Assembly (NCBI GenBank): GCA_041389885.1
Contig: JAWKRB010000007.1
Location: 186,001 to 250,000 of the forward strand
DNA: 64,000 nucleotides
Direction of reading: 5' to 3'
Source of the DNA: JAWKRB01 sp041389885
GTDB lineage: Bacteria; Myxococcota_A; Polyangia; Polyangiales; Ga0077539
A program made the position numbers and the translations under genes. The number at the start of each line of letters is the position of its first letter. Within the stretch, counting starts at the first letter, position 1. The notes below the pieces were generated by a model. That model was not told where the DNA came from. It worked only from the letters and a program-made list of their open reading frames with translations, and searched no databases. Of this stretch, positions 46,145 through 58,311 are shown in pieces.

Positions 46145-47545
46145 TCAGACCTCGAGCAGCAGCGCGTCGGGGTCTTGCAGCAGTCGAATGATCTCGTACG
46201 CGAAGGCCGCGCCGACGTGGCCGTCGACGATGCGGTGGTCGAAGCTCAGCGAGAGCAGCATCACCTCGCCGATCACGATCTGCCCGTCGCGCACCACCGG
46301 CTTCTGCTTGATCTGGTGCACCCCGAGGATGCCCACCTCGGGGAAGTTGATGATCGGCGTCGCGAAGAGCCCGCCCTGCGCGCCGAGGGAGGTGATCGTG
46401 AAGGTGGAGCCCTGGAGGTCGTCGACCTTCTGCTTGCCGGACTTCACGTCGGCGCCGAGGCGCTCGATCTCCCGCGCGAGGTCGAGGAGCGAGCGGCGGT
46501 CGGCGCCCTTGACCACCGGCACCACGAGCCCCGCGTCGGACGAGGCCGCGATGCCGATATTGAAGTACTTCCGGTAGACCAGCTCGTTCGTCGACTCGTC
46601 GAGGGCGCTGTTGAGGATCGGGAAGCGCTTCAGCGCCGCGACCGTGGCCTTCACGATGAAGGGCAGGAAGGTGAGCTTCACCCCCTGGGCCTCGGCCTTG
46701 GGGCGCATCCGCTCGCGCACGGCCTTGAGCGCCGACACGTCGCACTCCTCGACGAAGGTGAAGTGCGCGGCGGTGTGCTTCGAGAGCGACATGCGCTCGG
46801 CGATGCGCTTGCGCACGCCCGCGAAGGGCACCCGCTCCTCCAGGACCTCGCCGCCCTTCGCGGGCGACGCCGCGATGGAGACCGGCGCGCGAGCCATCGC
46901 GGCCCGCGGCGGCGCGGCCTCAGAGGCGGCGGGCGCGACGGGGGCGGAGGACACCACTGGAGCCGACGCCGCCGAGGGTCGGGCGACGAAGGCGCGGACG
47001 TCGTCCTTGGTGACGTGGCCGCGGTGGCCGCTGGGGCGCACGCGGGTGAGGTCCACCCCGAGGTCTCGCGCGAGCTTGCGCGTCGCCGGGGTCGCGAGGA
47101 CCTTGCCGTTCGGCGCGGCGTACTCGTCCGCGGGCGCGGCGCCGGCCGCGGGGCGCGCCTCGGCCTCGGGGCGCGCGGCGGTGGTGACCACCATCGCGCC
47201 CATGCCCGGCAGCGACTCCTTGATGTCTCCCACGGCGGTCGCCGCGGGGCCGCTCGACTTCTGCTCCGCCTCCGCCTCCGGCGCGGCGGCGGCCTTCGCG
47301 GCGCCTCCCACCTCGAAGCTGGCGAGCACGGCGCCGACCTTGATGACCTCGGCCGGCGCGCCGTTGAGCGCGAGGACCGTCCCCGCCTTGGGGCAGGTGA
47401 TGGTGACCGAGGCCTTGTCGGTCATCACGTCGACGAGGGCCTGGTCCTCGGTGACGACGTCTCCGACCTTGACGTGCCACGCGACGACCTCGCCCTCGGT
47501 GACGCCCTCGCCGATGTCCGGCAGCTTGAAATCGTAGCGGCTCAT
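46145..47545 (-). CDS. bkdB: Branched-chain 2-oxoacid dehydrogenase E2, dihydrolipoyl acyltransferase
   Basis: 466 residues. Lipoyl domain 1-80 with the lipoylated Lys at 44 (MTDKASV). An Ala/Pro linker is followed by the peripheral-subunit-binding domain at about 149-185 (TPATRKLARDLGVD, then GHRGHVTKDDV). The catalytic domain ends with HRIVDG (H437, D441), the acyltransferase active site. The inner-core strand FTITSLGAQGGLFATPIINFPEVG is canonical. It transfers acyl groups to CoA from the E1-bound intermediate. Last gene of the lipA-bkdA1-bkdA2-bkdB row, 7 bases after bkdA2. The branched-chain assignment comes from E1 sequence type and context. Confidence 0.93.
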   Translation of the reverse strand: MSRYDFKLPDIGEGVTEGEVVAWHVKVGDVVTEDQALVDVMTDKASVTITCPKAGTVLALNGAPAEVIKVGAVLASFEVGGAAKAAAAPEAEAEQKSSGPAATAVGDIKESLPGMGAMVVTTAARPEAEARPAAGAAPADEYAAPNGKVLATPATRKLARDLGVDLTRVRPSGHRGHVTKDDVRAFVARPSAASAPVVSSAPVAPAASEAAPPRAAMARAPVSIAASPAKGGEVLEERVPFAGVRKRIAERMSLSKHTAAHFTFVEECDVSALKAVRERMRPKAEAQGVKLTFLPFIVKATVAALKRFPILNSALDESTNELVYRKYFNIGIAASSDAGLVVPVVKGADRRSLLDLAREIERLGADVKSGKQKVDDLQGSTFTITSLGAQGGLFATPIINFPEVGILGVHQIKQKPVVRDGQIVIGEVMLLSLSFDHRIVDGHVGAAFAYEIIRLLQDPDALLLEV

Positions 47546-47552
47546 CGTGACC

Positions 47553-48527
47553 TCAGAACTTCGCCGTCTCGACGATCGCGGGAACGATCCTCCCCGCGAG
47601 GGGCAGGTAGTCCATCTCGAGGGTGTAGGGGAACGGAGTGTCGTAGCCGGTCACGCGCACCGGCGGCGCCTCGAGGTGCAGAAAGGCCTTCTCGTTGATC
47701 AGCGCCACGAGCTCCGCGCCGAAGCCGCAGCTCTTGGGCGCCTCGTGCACGATCACCACGCGGCCGGTCTTCTTCACCGACGCGACGATGGCCTCGATGT
47801 CCACGGGCCAGAGCGTGCGGAGGTCGAGCACCTCGCAGTCGATGCCCTGCGCCGCGGCCTGGTTCGCGGCCTCGATGGCCTCGTAGAGCATCGCGCCCCA
47901 GGCGATCACCGTGACCTGCGTGCCGGGGCGCACCACCTTCGCGACCGACAGGGGCACGGTGTAGTCCCCGTCGGGCACGTCAGACTTCGCCGCGCGGTAG
48001 ACGCGCTTGGGCTCGAAGAAGAGCACCGGGTCCTCGTCGCGAATCGCCGAGAGCAGCAGGCCCTTGGCGTCGTACGGGTTCGACGGGCAGACCACCTTCA
48101 GCCCCGGCGTGTGGATGAAGTACGCCTCGGGCGACTGCGAGTGGTAGTGCCCGCCGCGAATCCCTCCGCCCACGGGCGTGCGAATCACCATCTTCGACGG
48201 GTACTCTCCGCCGCTGCGGTAGCGAAACTTCGCCACCTCCGACACGATCTGGTCGAAGGCGGGGAAGATGAAGTCCGAGAACTGAATCTCGGGCACCGGG
48301 CGCATGCCGTAGAGGGCCATGCCCACCGCGGCGCCGATGATCCCGCCCTCGGAGAGCGGCGTGTCGATCACCCGCTCGCCGCCGAACTCGTCGAAGAGCC
48401 CCTGGGTGACGCGAAAGACCCCGCCGACCTTGCCCACGTCCTCGCCCAGCACCACCACCCGCGGGTCGCGGCGCATCTCGATGCGCAGCGCGTCGTTGAT
48501 GGCCTGGACCATGTTCATCTGAGGCAT
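47553..48527 (-). CDS. bkdA2: Branched-chain 2-oxoacid dehydrogenase E1 beta subunit
   Basis: 324 residues, the usual E1-beta size. NMVQAINDALRIEMRRDPRVVVLGEDVG, GVFRVTQGLFDEFGGERVIDTPLSE, HYHSQSPEAYFIHTPGLKVV and VDLRTLWPVDIE-like DLRTLWPVD are classic. E1 beta pairs with E1 alpha to bind thiamine diphosphate and decarboxylate branched 2-oxo acids. In myxobacteria this step feeds isovaleryl-CoA and iso-fatty acids (established for Myxococcus). It starts 33 bases after bkdA1 and ends 7 bases before bkdB. Confidence 0.93.
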   Translation of the reverse strand: MPQMNMVQAINDALRIEMRRDPRVVVLGEDVGKVGGVFRVTQGLFDEFGGERVIDTPLSEGGIIGAAVGMALYGMRPVPEIQFSDFIFPAFDQIVSEVAKFRYRSGGEYPSKMVIRTPVGGGIRGGHYHSQSPEAYFIHTPGLKVVCPSNPYDAKGLLLSAIRDEDPVLFFEPKRVYRAAKSDVPDGDYTVPLSVAKVVRPGTQVTVIAWGAMLYEAIEAANQAAAQGIDCEVLDLRTLWPVDIEAIVASVKKTGRVVIVHEAPKSCGFGAELVALINEKAFLHLEAPPVRVTGYDTPFPYTLEMDYLPLAGRIVPAIVETAKF

Positions 48528-48560
48528 CGCTCTGCTCTCCCGCTCAGTTCCTAGAAAGAC

Positions 48561-49670
48561 TCAGTGACCGCCGTGACCCTGCGCGCGAGGGGCGCGCCGC
48601 GCCTCGTCTCGCTGCTCCTCGAGGTGCCAGGGGCGCGCCGCGTAGACGTCGTCGAACATGCTGTCGAGGCTCGGAGGCGCGGCCTTCTCCGCCGTCTCCA
48701 CCGCCTGCTTGATCCGCGCCTCGAGCTCCTCGCGCCAGGACTTCTCCTGCGCGTCGCTCCAGAGCCCGCGGGCCTCGACGTGCCGCCGGAGCCGGGGAAT
48801 CGGGTCGTGCGCGGCCTCCTTCTCCATCTCCTCCTTGGAGCGGTACGCGCTGGGGTCGTCGGAGGTGCTGTGCCCCGAGAGCCGGTGCGTCATGCACTCG
48901 ATCAGCGTGGGCCCCTCCCCCGCGCGCGCGCGGAGCACCGCGTCGCGGGTCACCTTGTACACCGCGAGGAGGTCGTTGCCGTCGACCCGCACGGGCTTCA
49001 CCCCGTAGGCGAAGCCCTTCTGCGCGAAGGTCTTCGACCCCGTCTGCATCTCCACGGGCACCGAGATGGCCCAGCCGTTGTTGCGGCAGATGAACACCGT
49101 CGGCGTCTTGTACACGCCCGCGAAGTTCATCCCGTTGTGAAACTCCGACGAGCTCGTCGCGCCCTCGCCGAAGTACACCAGCGTCGCGAGGGGGTCGCCC
49201 TGCATCTTCGCCGCCCAGCCGAAGCCCACGGCCTGGGTGATCTGCGTGCCGATGGGCGAGCTCACCGAGCCGAAGCGGTAGGGGCGGCCGGAGTAGTGGT
49301 CGGGCATCTGCCGGCCCTTCACCACGTCGCCGCCGTTGCCGTACATGTTGTCGAGGTAGCCCTGCAGCGGCATGCCCCGGAGCAGCAGCGCGCCGAACTC
49401 GCGGTAACAGGGAAAGAGCCAGTCGCTCTCGTCGAGGGCGGCGGCCGAGCCGATGATGCACGCCTCCTCGCCCCGCGAGCCGATGTGAAAGCCGATGCGC
49501 CCCTGGCGCTGGAGCCGCACGAGGGCCTCGTCGAGGACCCGCGTCAGCACCATGTGCTTGTACAGCCCCAGGAGCTTCTCCGGCGAAAGCCCCGGATCCG
49601 TCGCAGGGTCCGCGCTCCCGTCGGGGCCGAGGACCGTCACCACATCATCGAGTACGAACTCCACGCGCAT
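48561..49670 (-). CDS. bkdA1: Branched-chain 2-oxoacid dehydrogenase E1 alpha subunit
   Basis: 369 residues. The BCKDH-type E1 alpha signature is clear: RQGRIGFHIGSRGEEACIIG, DWLFPCYREFGALLLRG, PIGTQITQAVGFGWA. The thiamine diphosphate/magnesium loop is GEGATSSSEFHNGMNF followed by FICRNNGWAISVP. GHSTSDDPSAYR corresponds to the phosphorylation loop of animal enzymes. Partner of bkdA2. Start ATG at 49670, 17 bases after the lipA stop, with AAGGG close before it. The last residues (QRDEARRAPRAQGHGGH) are basic and atypical. Confidence 0.93.
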   Translation of the reverse strand: MRVEFVLDDVVTVLGPDGSADPATDPGLSPEKLLGLYKHMVLTRVLDEALVRLQRQGRIGFHIGSRGEEACIIGSAAALDESDWLFPCYREFGALLLRGMPLQGYLDNMYGNGGDVVKGRQMPDHYSGRPYRFGSVSSPIGTQITQAVGFGWAAKMQGDPLATLVYFGEGATSSSEFHNGMNFAGVYKTPTVFICRNNGWAISVPVEMQTGSKTFAQKGFAYGVKPVRVDGNDLLAVYKVTRDAVLRARAGEGPTLIECMTHRLSGHSTSDDPSAYRSKEEMEKEAAHDPIPRLRRHVEARGLWSDAQEKSWREELEARIKQAVETAEKAAPPSLDSMFDDVYAARPWHLEEQRDEARRAPRAQGHGGH

Positions 49671-49687
49671 CTACCCTTCGGTTGTGA

Positions 49688-50623
49688 CTAGGCGACCACG
49701 GGCAGCAGCCGCCGCCGGGTCTCGTATCCGCCGTCCGCCGCCTCGACGCGGCGGACCATACCCTTCACAAAGGCCTCCGCGGCCTTGTAACTCGAACGGA
49801 CCAGCGGGCCCGAGGCGACGTAGCGAAATCCCATCGCCACGCCCTCGGCCTGCAGCGCCGCGAACTCCTCCGGGGTCACGAAGCGCTCCACCGGGAGGTG
49901 CTTCGGCGTCGGGCGGAGATACTGCCCCAGCGTCAGGATGTCGACCCCGACCTCGCGCAGCGCCCGCATGGTCTCGCGCACCTCGTCGAGGGTCTCGCCC
50001 AGGCCCACCATGATCGAGCTCTTGGTGTACACCGCAGGCGCGTGCGCCTTCGCGTGCGCCAGCACCGCGAGCGAGCGCTCCATCGAGCACCGCGCGTCGC
50101 GCACGCCGCGCTGCAGCCGCTCGACGGTCTCGACGTTGTGCGCGAACACGTCCGGGGCGCCGTCGTCGAGCACCGTGCTGACGTCCCGCAGGGAGCCCTG
50201 AAAGTCGCCCAGCAGCGCCTCGATGAGGATCTTCGGGCTGTGGGCGCGAATCGCCGCCAGCGTCTGCGCGACGTGCGCGGCGCCTCCGTCGAGGAGGTCG
50301 TCGCGGTCGACCATGGTCACCACGACGTAGTCGAGTCCCATGGCGGCGACGGTGCGGCCCGTGTGCTCGGGCTCGCGGGGGTCGTAGGCGCCCCTGGGGT
50401 TGCCCGTGGTCACGGCGCAGAAGCGGCAGCCCCGGGTGCAGGTGTCGCCCAGGATCATGATCGTCGCCGTGCCCTCGCCCCAGCACTCCCCGACGTTGGG
50501 GCACCGCGCCTCTTCGCAGACGGTGTAGAGCCCGTACTTTCGCAGGGTGGTCTTGATGTGGTTGTAGCGCTCGCCGCCAGGGGCGCGGACCCTCAACCAC
50601 TCCGGCTTTCGCTCGTAGGTCAT
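49688..50623 (-). CDS. lipA: Lipoyl synthase
   Basis: 311-residue radical-SAM enzyme that inserts two sulfurs into octanoyl groups on E2 proteins. The auxiliary Fe-S cluster motif C36-x4-C41-x5-C47 (CEEARCPNVGEC) and the radical-SAM motif C62-x3-C66-x2-C69 (CTRGCRFC) are intact. GNPRGAYDPREPEHT, SSIMVGLGET and the RSSYKAAE end are family-typical. ATG 50623 has GGAGG seven bases upstream; a longer in-frame start is less likely. First gene of the row with bkdA1-bkdA2-bkdB, so the lipoate maker and its E2 client are co-transcribed. Divergent from mscS. Confidence 0.95.
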   Translation of the reverse strand: MTYERKPEWLRVRAPGGERYNHIKTTLRKYGLYTVCEEARCPNVGECWGEGTATIMILGDTCTRGCRFCAVTTGNPRGAYDPREPEHTGRTVAAMGLDYVVVTMVDRDDLLDGGAAHVAQTLAAIRAHSPKILIEALLGDFQGSLRDVSTVLDDGAPDVFAHNVETVERLQRGVRDARCSMERSLAVLAHAKAHAPAVYTKSSIMVGLGETLDEVRETMRALREVGVDILTLGQYLRPTPKHLPVERFVTPEEFAALQAEGVAMGFRYVASGPLVRSSYKAAEAFVKGMVRRVEAADGGYETRRRLLPVVA

Positions 50624-50757
50624 ACGGATGCCTCCTTCGCCCGGACAGGGTTGGCGCGAACGGCGGCGCACGCTAGTCGCAACGATCTCGCGAAGTCAAT
50701 CCGATGCCCCGGCGCGCGCTCGCGCGGCGCGCGCCGCCGTGCCATCACTCGCGCGCC

Positions 50758-52341
50758 GTGCTCAACCGCCTCGCCCCCATCGCCCTCGCGCTCTGCCTCT
50801 GCGCGACCCGCGCCGCGGCCCAGCCGCGCCCCGCGCGGACGCCCCCGACGACCGAGGTCGAGGCCGCGCCGGCCGCGGCCGAGGAGATCGTCTCGCAAGA
50901 CTCGCCCCGCGCCTCGATGACGCGCTTTCTGCTCGCGGCGCGCGCGGCGCGCTGGGACGAGGCCGCGCGCTACCTCGACCTGCCCCGATCGCGGGAGGGC
51001 GACGCGCCTCGCCTCGCCCGCGAGCTGCTCGAGGTGCTCGACCGGCAGGTGTGGATCGACCCGAACGCGCTCTCGAACGACCCGCAGGGCGACCCCGGCG
51101 ACCGGCTCCCGCCCCGCACGGACGAGGTCGCGCGCCTGCAGGGACCCACGGGCGCCACCGAGCCCGTGCGCATCACCCGCCGCACGCTCCACGACGAGGT
51201 CCTCTGGGTCTTCACCCGCCAGACCACCGCCCGCATCGAGGCGTGGTACGGCGGCCTCGAGGGCCGCTGGGTGCGCGAGCGCCTGCCCGCGTGGTCCCTC
51301 CGCCGGAGCGCGCGGCACCTGCTGGTCTGGCAGTGGATCGCCCTGCCGCTCCTCGCCCTCGCCTCGCTGCTCCTCGCGCGCCTGCTCGCGACGCTCACCA
51401 ACCGCGCCGCCGCGCGGGCGGTGCACCGCGTGTGGCCCGACCTCGCCGAGGCCCTCCACGAGCGCGCCCTGGGGCCGGTGACCGGCCTCTGGATGGTGCC
51501 GCTCTTCGGCCTCGGCGCCGACGCGATGAACCTCTATCCCCCTGCGGCGCAGGCGGTGTCGGGCGTCGTGCGCGCCGCGCTCTTCGGCGCCGTCTTCTGG
51601 GGCGTCTGGGGCTCGGTGGGGGTGCTCTCCCACGCGCTCCTGGGCAGCGCCTGGGCCCGCGCGCACCCGAGCAGCGAGACGCTGGTCCCCCTGGGGATGC
51701 GCGTGCTGCGGGTGCTGGTGGTGGCCCTCGCGGTGACCGCGGTGCTCAGCGCCCTGGGGTACCCCGTGGTGAGCCTCGTGGCCGGCCTCGGGGTCGGCGG
51801 CCTCGCCCTCGCCCTCGCGGCGCAGAAGACCGGCGAGCACCTCTTCGGCTCCTTCGCCATCGGCCTCGACCAGCCCTTTCGCGTGGGCGACACCGTCAAG
51901 ATCGAGGACCACCTCGGCACCGTCGAGAGCCTCGGGCTCCGCTCGACCCGACTGCGCACCCTCGGGCGCACCGTGGTCACCATCCCCAACGGCAAGCTCG
52001 CCGACCTGCGCATCGAGAACTACACCCTCCGCGACAGCTTCTACTTCAACCCGAAGCTCGCCCTCGCGCCGGGCACCGGGCCTGAGACCGTCGAGGCCAT
52101 CCTGGCGGCGCTGCGAGAGGTCCTCGAGACGCACCCCGACCGCGCCCCCGACGAGCCCAACGTGTTCGTGCACAGCGTCACCGCCGAGAGCGTCGTCGTC
52201 GAGGCGCAGGGGTGGATCCGCGCCGAGAGCTGGGCCGTATACCTCCCGCTGCGCACCGCGCTCTACCTCCGCGTCCTGCGGGTCGCGCGGGAGCACGGCG
52301 CCACCTTCGCGGCGCCGATTCGCGTGCTGCGCAACGAGTAG
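50758..52341 (+). CDS. mscS: MscS-type mechanosensitive channel with signal peptide and periplasmic domain
   Basis: 527 residues. Start GTG at 50758 gives a signal peptide (LAPIALALCLCATRAAAQ), a Pro-rich stretch and a roughly 150-residue periplasmic domain. Membrane segments follow at about 185-205 (LLVWQWIALPLLALASLLLA) and 255-290, then the conserved pore helix region (VSLVAGLGVGGLALALAAQ) and the beta domain (PFRVGDTVKIEDHLGTVESLGLRSTRLRT, then VVTIPNG). This is an osmotic safety valve in the inner membrane. The N-terminal periplasmic part makes it a larger MscK/YnaI-like or Polyangia variant. Upstream neighbour lipA is divergent. Confidence 0.9.
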   Translation: MLNRLAPIALALCLCATRAAAQPRPARTPPTTEVEAAPAAAEEIVSQDSPRASMTRFLLAARAARWDEAARYLDLPRSREGDAPRLARELLEVLDRQVWIDPNALSNDPQGDPGDRLPPRTDEVARLQGPTGATEPVRITRRTLHDEVLWVFTRQTTARIEAWYGGLEGRWVRERLPAWSLRRSARHLLVWQWIALPLLALASLLLARLLATLTNRAAARAVHRVWPDLAEALHERALGPVTGLWMVPLFGLGADAMNLYPPAAQAVSGVVRAALFGAVFWGVWGSVGVLSHALLGSAWARAHPSSETLVPLGMRVLRVLVVALAVTAVLSALGYPVVSLVAGLGVGGLALALAAQKTGEHLFGSFAIGLDQPFRVGDTVKIEDHLGTVESLGLRSTRLRTLGRTVVTIPNGKLADLRIENYTLRDSFYFNPKLALAPGTGPETVEAILAALREVLETHPDRAPDEPNVFVHSVTAESVVVEAQGWIRAESWAVYLPLRTALYLRVLRVAREHGATFAAPIRVLRNE

Positions 52342-52399
52342 CGCGCCTCGCGTTCGTTGATCTTCCAGCGCCGATGGGGTACTGCCCGGCACAACGAAG

Positions 52400-54292
52400 T
52401 TGGACTCGTCGTGGACGACAGGCGCGCGCATCGCAGGCCGCTACGAGCTCGTCGCGCCGATCTCGGACGCCGGCATCACCGAGGCCTGGTCCGCCCGAGA
52501 CGCGCACGGCGGCGAGTTTCGGGTCTCGGTGCTCGGGCCGACGACCCCCGCGCTCGACTCGCTGCTCCCCGGCACCCAGGAGCGCGTGCGCGCCCTGAGC
52601 AACCCGGGCATCGTGACGCCGCTGGAGCTCTCCTCCGCCGAGGGCGTGTGCTTCGTCGCCAGCGAGCCCTTCGACGGCCGCCCCCTCGCCAACTGGCTCG
52701 AAGGCCACCGGCAGGCTGACACCCGGCCAGGCTTCGGGGTCGTGCAGCGGCTCTTCGATCGCCTCGCCGCCGCGCTGATCTCCGCCCACACCGCGGGCGT
52801 CGTGCACGGCGCGCTGTCGCCCCGGTGCGTGCTGCTCAAGCGCGTAGGCCAGGGCCAGCACCACCTGCGCGTGTGCGACCTGTCCCTCGGGCCCTTCACC
52901 GTGCAGAGCGCGTCGACGCCGAGCTGGTTCGAGTACCAGGCCCCCGAGCAGAAGGGTCCGCGCGCCGAGGATCCGGCGTCGGTGGACGTGTTCGCCGCCG
53001 CGGTGATCCTCGTCGAGATGCTCACCCTCGCGGCGGGCCCCCGCGCCGACGCGCGCGAGCCCTGGGGGCCCTTCGTGCGCGAGGCGAAGGGCGCCGCGGT
53101 GGTCGATCGCCTGGTCTCCCTCCGCGGCGACGTGCCCCGGCCGGTGTGGGAGGTCGTCGCGGGCGCGCTCTCGACCAGCGTTCGCGAGCGCGGCACCCTG
53201 CAGAAGCTCCAGCGCGCCCTGCGCGAGACCTGGACCGCGGTGGGCGAGTGGGACCGATCCGCCCTCGCCGAGCCCGATCCTCCCGCCCCCGATCCCTCGC
53301 GCGTCGGCGCCCGCGCGTCGATGCCGACCTCGCAGCCGAAGCCCCGAGGCGCCGATGGGATCGAGGGGTGGCAGAGCGCCGAGCGCGCCGCGGCCCCGGC
53401 GCCCCCGCCCCGCGCGCCGCTGCGACCGGCGCCCCCCTCCATGCCCGCGGCGCCGCCCGCGCCGCCCCCTCCCGCGGCTTCGTCCCTGAGGCCCCAGCCC
53501 CGCGACACCGCCCTGACGCCCCTGCGCCCCAGCGCGCCGAGCCACGATCCCCCCGAGGCCACCGAGGCGATCGACCTCCACGCGGCGGAGCTCTACCTGG
53601 CGCAGATGCGCGACGCCTCGGCGACGGTTCGAACGCCCCCGCGCCGTGCCGCGGCGCCCGCGCCCGCGCCCGAGGAGCGCGAGCACACCAAGGCCATCGA
53701 CGCCTCGGCGCTCTTCGAGGGCTCGCTCTCGCACGGCGACTCCCTCGACGACTCGGCGGGCACCGCGGTGCTCGCGCAGGGGGGCGGCATCGCCGCGGCC
53801 ATCGCGGCGGCCGATCGAGACCGCGTCGAGTCGACGCGCATGCTCGACCTCGCCCCGCCGATGGCCACGCCCCTCGCCGCCGCCGACCCCTCGGCGTGGG
53901 ACGTGGGCGCCCCGAGCGTGCCCGACCCCTACGTCCGCCACGACGCGTCGAGCTACGGCAGCGACGACCCCTTCGCCGACCCTCGAAGCTCGATCCCGGG
54001 GTACGGCGGGCAGACCGAGGCCTGGGCCGCCGCGACGCCCCTGGCCCCGAGCGGCGGCACGCCCTTCAACTCGACGCTCAAGGCGATCCCCCGGAGCTCG
54101 CTGCCGACGCCCTCGCTGGCCCCGAGCGCTCCATCGACGCCCGAGAAGCTCTGGGGCGCCGCGCCCGCGCCCGCCCCGCCCCCGCCCGTGGCTCCCGAGC
54201 AGAGCGGCGTGCCGGCGTGGCAGTGGGGGGTGCTCCTCGCGGCGATCCTGGGCGTCGGCGCGGCGATGTACCTGGCGCTGACCTCGCGCTGA
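52400..54292 (+). CDS. Membrane-anchored pseudokinase (Ser/Thr kinase-like)
   Basis: 630 residues. Residues 14-290 follow the bacterial Ser/Thr kinase fold: GRYELVAPISDAG at the start, VVHGALSPRCVLL at 134-146 where HRDLKPxN should be, CDLSLG at 159-164 for DFG, then YQAPEQKG. The catalytic Asp is Ala, the DFG metal site is altered, and the VAIK Lys region (FRVSVLG) lacks Lys, so phosphotransfer is very unlikely. A long Pro/Ala/Asp-rich linker follows, then one membrane helix (606-627) facing the periplasm. It begins with TTG at 52400; no better in-frame start precedes the fold. It lies 112 bases before the DUF4175-MoxR-DUF58-VWA genes and may be their regulatory scaffold. Confidence 0.82.
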   Translation: MDSSWTTGARIAGRYELVAPISDAGITEAWSARDAHGGEFRVSVLGPTTPALDSLLPGTQERVRALSNPGIVTPLELSSAEGVCFVASEPFDGRPLANWLEGHRQADTRPGFGVVQRLFDRLAAALISAHTAGVVHGALSPRCVLLKRVGQGQHHLRVCDLSLGPFTVQSASTPSWFEYQAPEQKGPRAEDPASVDVFAAAVILVEMLTLAAGPRADAREPWGPFVREAKGAAVVDRLVSLRGDVPRPVWEVVAGALSTSVRERGTLQKLQRALRETWTAVGEWDRSALAEPDPPAPDPSRVGARASMPTSQPKPRGADGIEGWQSAERAAAPAPPPRAPLRPAPPSMPAAPPAPPPPAASSLRPQPRDTALTPLRPSAPSHDPPEATEAIDLHAAELYLAQMRDASATVRTPPRRAAAPAPAPEEREHTKAIDASALFEGSLSHGDSLDDSAGTAVLAQGGGIAAAIAAADRDRVESTRMLDLAPPMATPLAAADPSAWDVGAPSVPDPYVRHDASSYGSDDPFADPRSSIPGYGGQTEAWAAATPLAPSGGTPFNSTLKAIPRSSLPTPSLAPSAPSTPEKLWGAAPAPAPPPPVAPEQSGVPAWQWGVLLAAILGVGAAMYLALTSR

Positions 54293-54404
54293 GCGTCGCC
54301 GGATGCGGCGCCGGGCGCGGCGGTGTACGCTGTCGTGCTCCGCGCTTGGACCGAACGCGGGGTACGGCCGTCGTAAGGTCGTCGATCCCCAAGGCGCCGC
54401 CGCG

Positions 54405-57361
<2,957 letters not shown>

Positions 57362-57369
57362 GCGCGCTG

Positions 57370-58311
57370 GTGTCGCCGCCGCGCACATGGCTCGACCGCG
57401 TGCTCCGCCGCGAGGCGCCCGCGGCCCCCGCCGAGGACGAGCTCTTCGACGAAGAGATCCAGCGTCGGCTGGAGTACCTCGCCGTGGTCTCGCGGAGGCT
57501 CTTCGCGGGGAGGCTCCGCGCCGAGCGCCGCACGAAGAAGTCGGGCACGGGCATCGAGTTCGCCGACCACCGCGACTACGCCCACGGCGACGACCTGCGC
57601 AACCTCGACTGGCACGTCTACGCCCGCACCGACCGGCTGCTGGTCAAGCTCTTCGAAGAAGAAGAGGACCTCGCGATCTACGTGCTGGTCGACTGCTCCG
57701 AGTCGATGAGCTTCGGCGACGGAAAGAAGTTCACCCACGCCCGCAGGCTCGCCGCCGCCCTCGCCTACGTGGGCCTCGCGAACCTCGACCGCGTCGCCCT
57801 GCTCGGGTGGAGCACGACGAGCTCGAAGCGCATGCCCCCCGCGCGAGGCAAGGGCAGGATCTTCAAGGTCTTCGAGTTTCTCCGCGGGCTGCGCAGCGAG
57901 GGGGAGACCGACCTCGCGGGCGCCGCGCGGAGCTTCGCCGCCGAGAACAAGCGCCGCGGCGTCGCCATCATCGTCTCAGACCTCTACGACCCCGAAGGCT
58001 TCGAGCGGGGGATCAACGCGATTCGCTACCAGAAGTTCGAGCCCATGGTGGTGCACGTGCTCGACGGCGACGAGCTCAACGGCGCCGCGCATGGAGACCT
58101 CGTGCTCGAAGACGTCGAGACCGGCGCCGAGCGCGAGGTGACCCTCACCCCGGCCCTCATCGAGCGCTACCACGCGCAGCACGCGCTGTGGCGCAGCGAG
58201 ATCGAGTCGTTCTGCAAGGCGCGACGGGTCCCCTACGCCGCCGCCGACGTGCGCGGGGCCTTCGAGGACCAGGTGCTCGACCTCTTTCGCCGCATGGGCA
58301 TGGGGCGCTGA
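57370..58311 (+). CDS. DUF58 domain protein
   Basis: 313 residues. The DUF58 hallmark GIEFADHRDYAHGDDLRNLDWHVYARTDRLLVK is cut by length here but runs from about residue 60 to 93. It is followed by a VWA-like fold with IYVLVDCSESMSFG (DxSxS-type) and a later VAIIVSDLYDPEG. Such proteins are clients of MoxR ATPases in envelope stress modules. GTG start at 57370 comes 8 bases after moxR; its stop TGA shares a base with the next ATG, so the three are translationally linked. No signal peptide, so it is likely cytosolic. Confidence 0.92.
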   Translation: MSPPRTWLDRVLRREAPAAPAEDELFDEEIQRRLEYLAVVSRRLFAGRLRAERRTKKSGTGIEFADHRDYAHGDDLRNLDWHVYARTDRLLVKLFEEEEDLAIYVLVDCSESMSFGDGKKFTHARRLAAALAYVGLANLDRVALLGWSTTSSKRMPPARGKGRIFKVFEFLRGLRSEGETDLAGAARSFAAENKRRGVAIIVSDLYDPEGFERGINAIRYQKFEPMVVHVLDGDELNGAAHGDLVLEDVETGAEREVTLTPALIERYHAQHALWRSEIESFCKARRVPYAAADVRGAFEDQVLDLFRRMGMGR

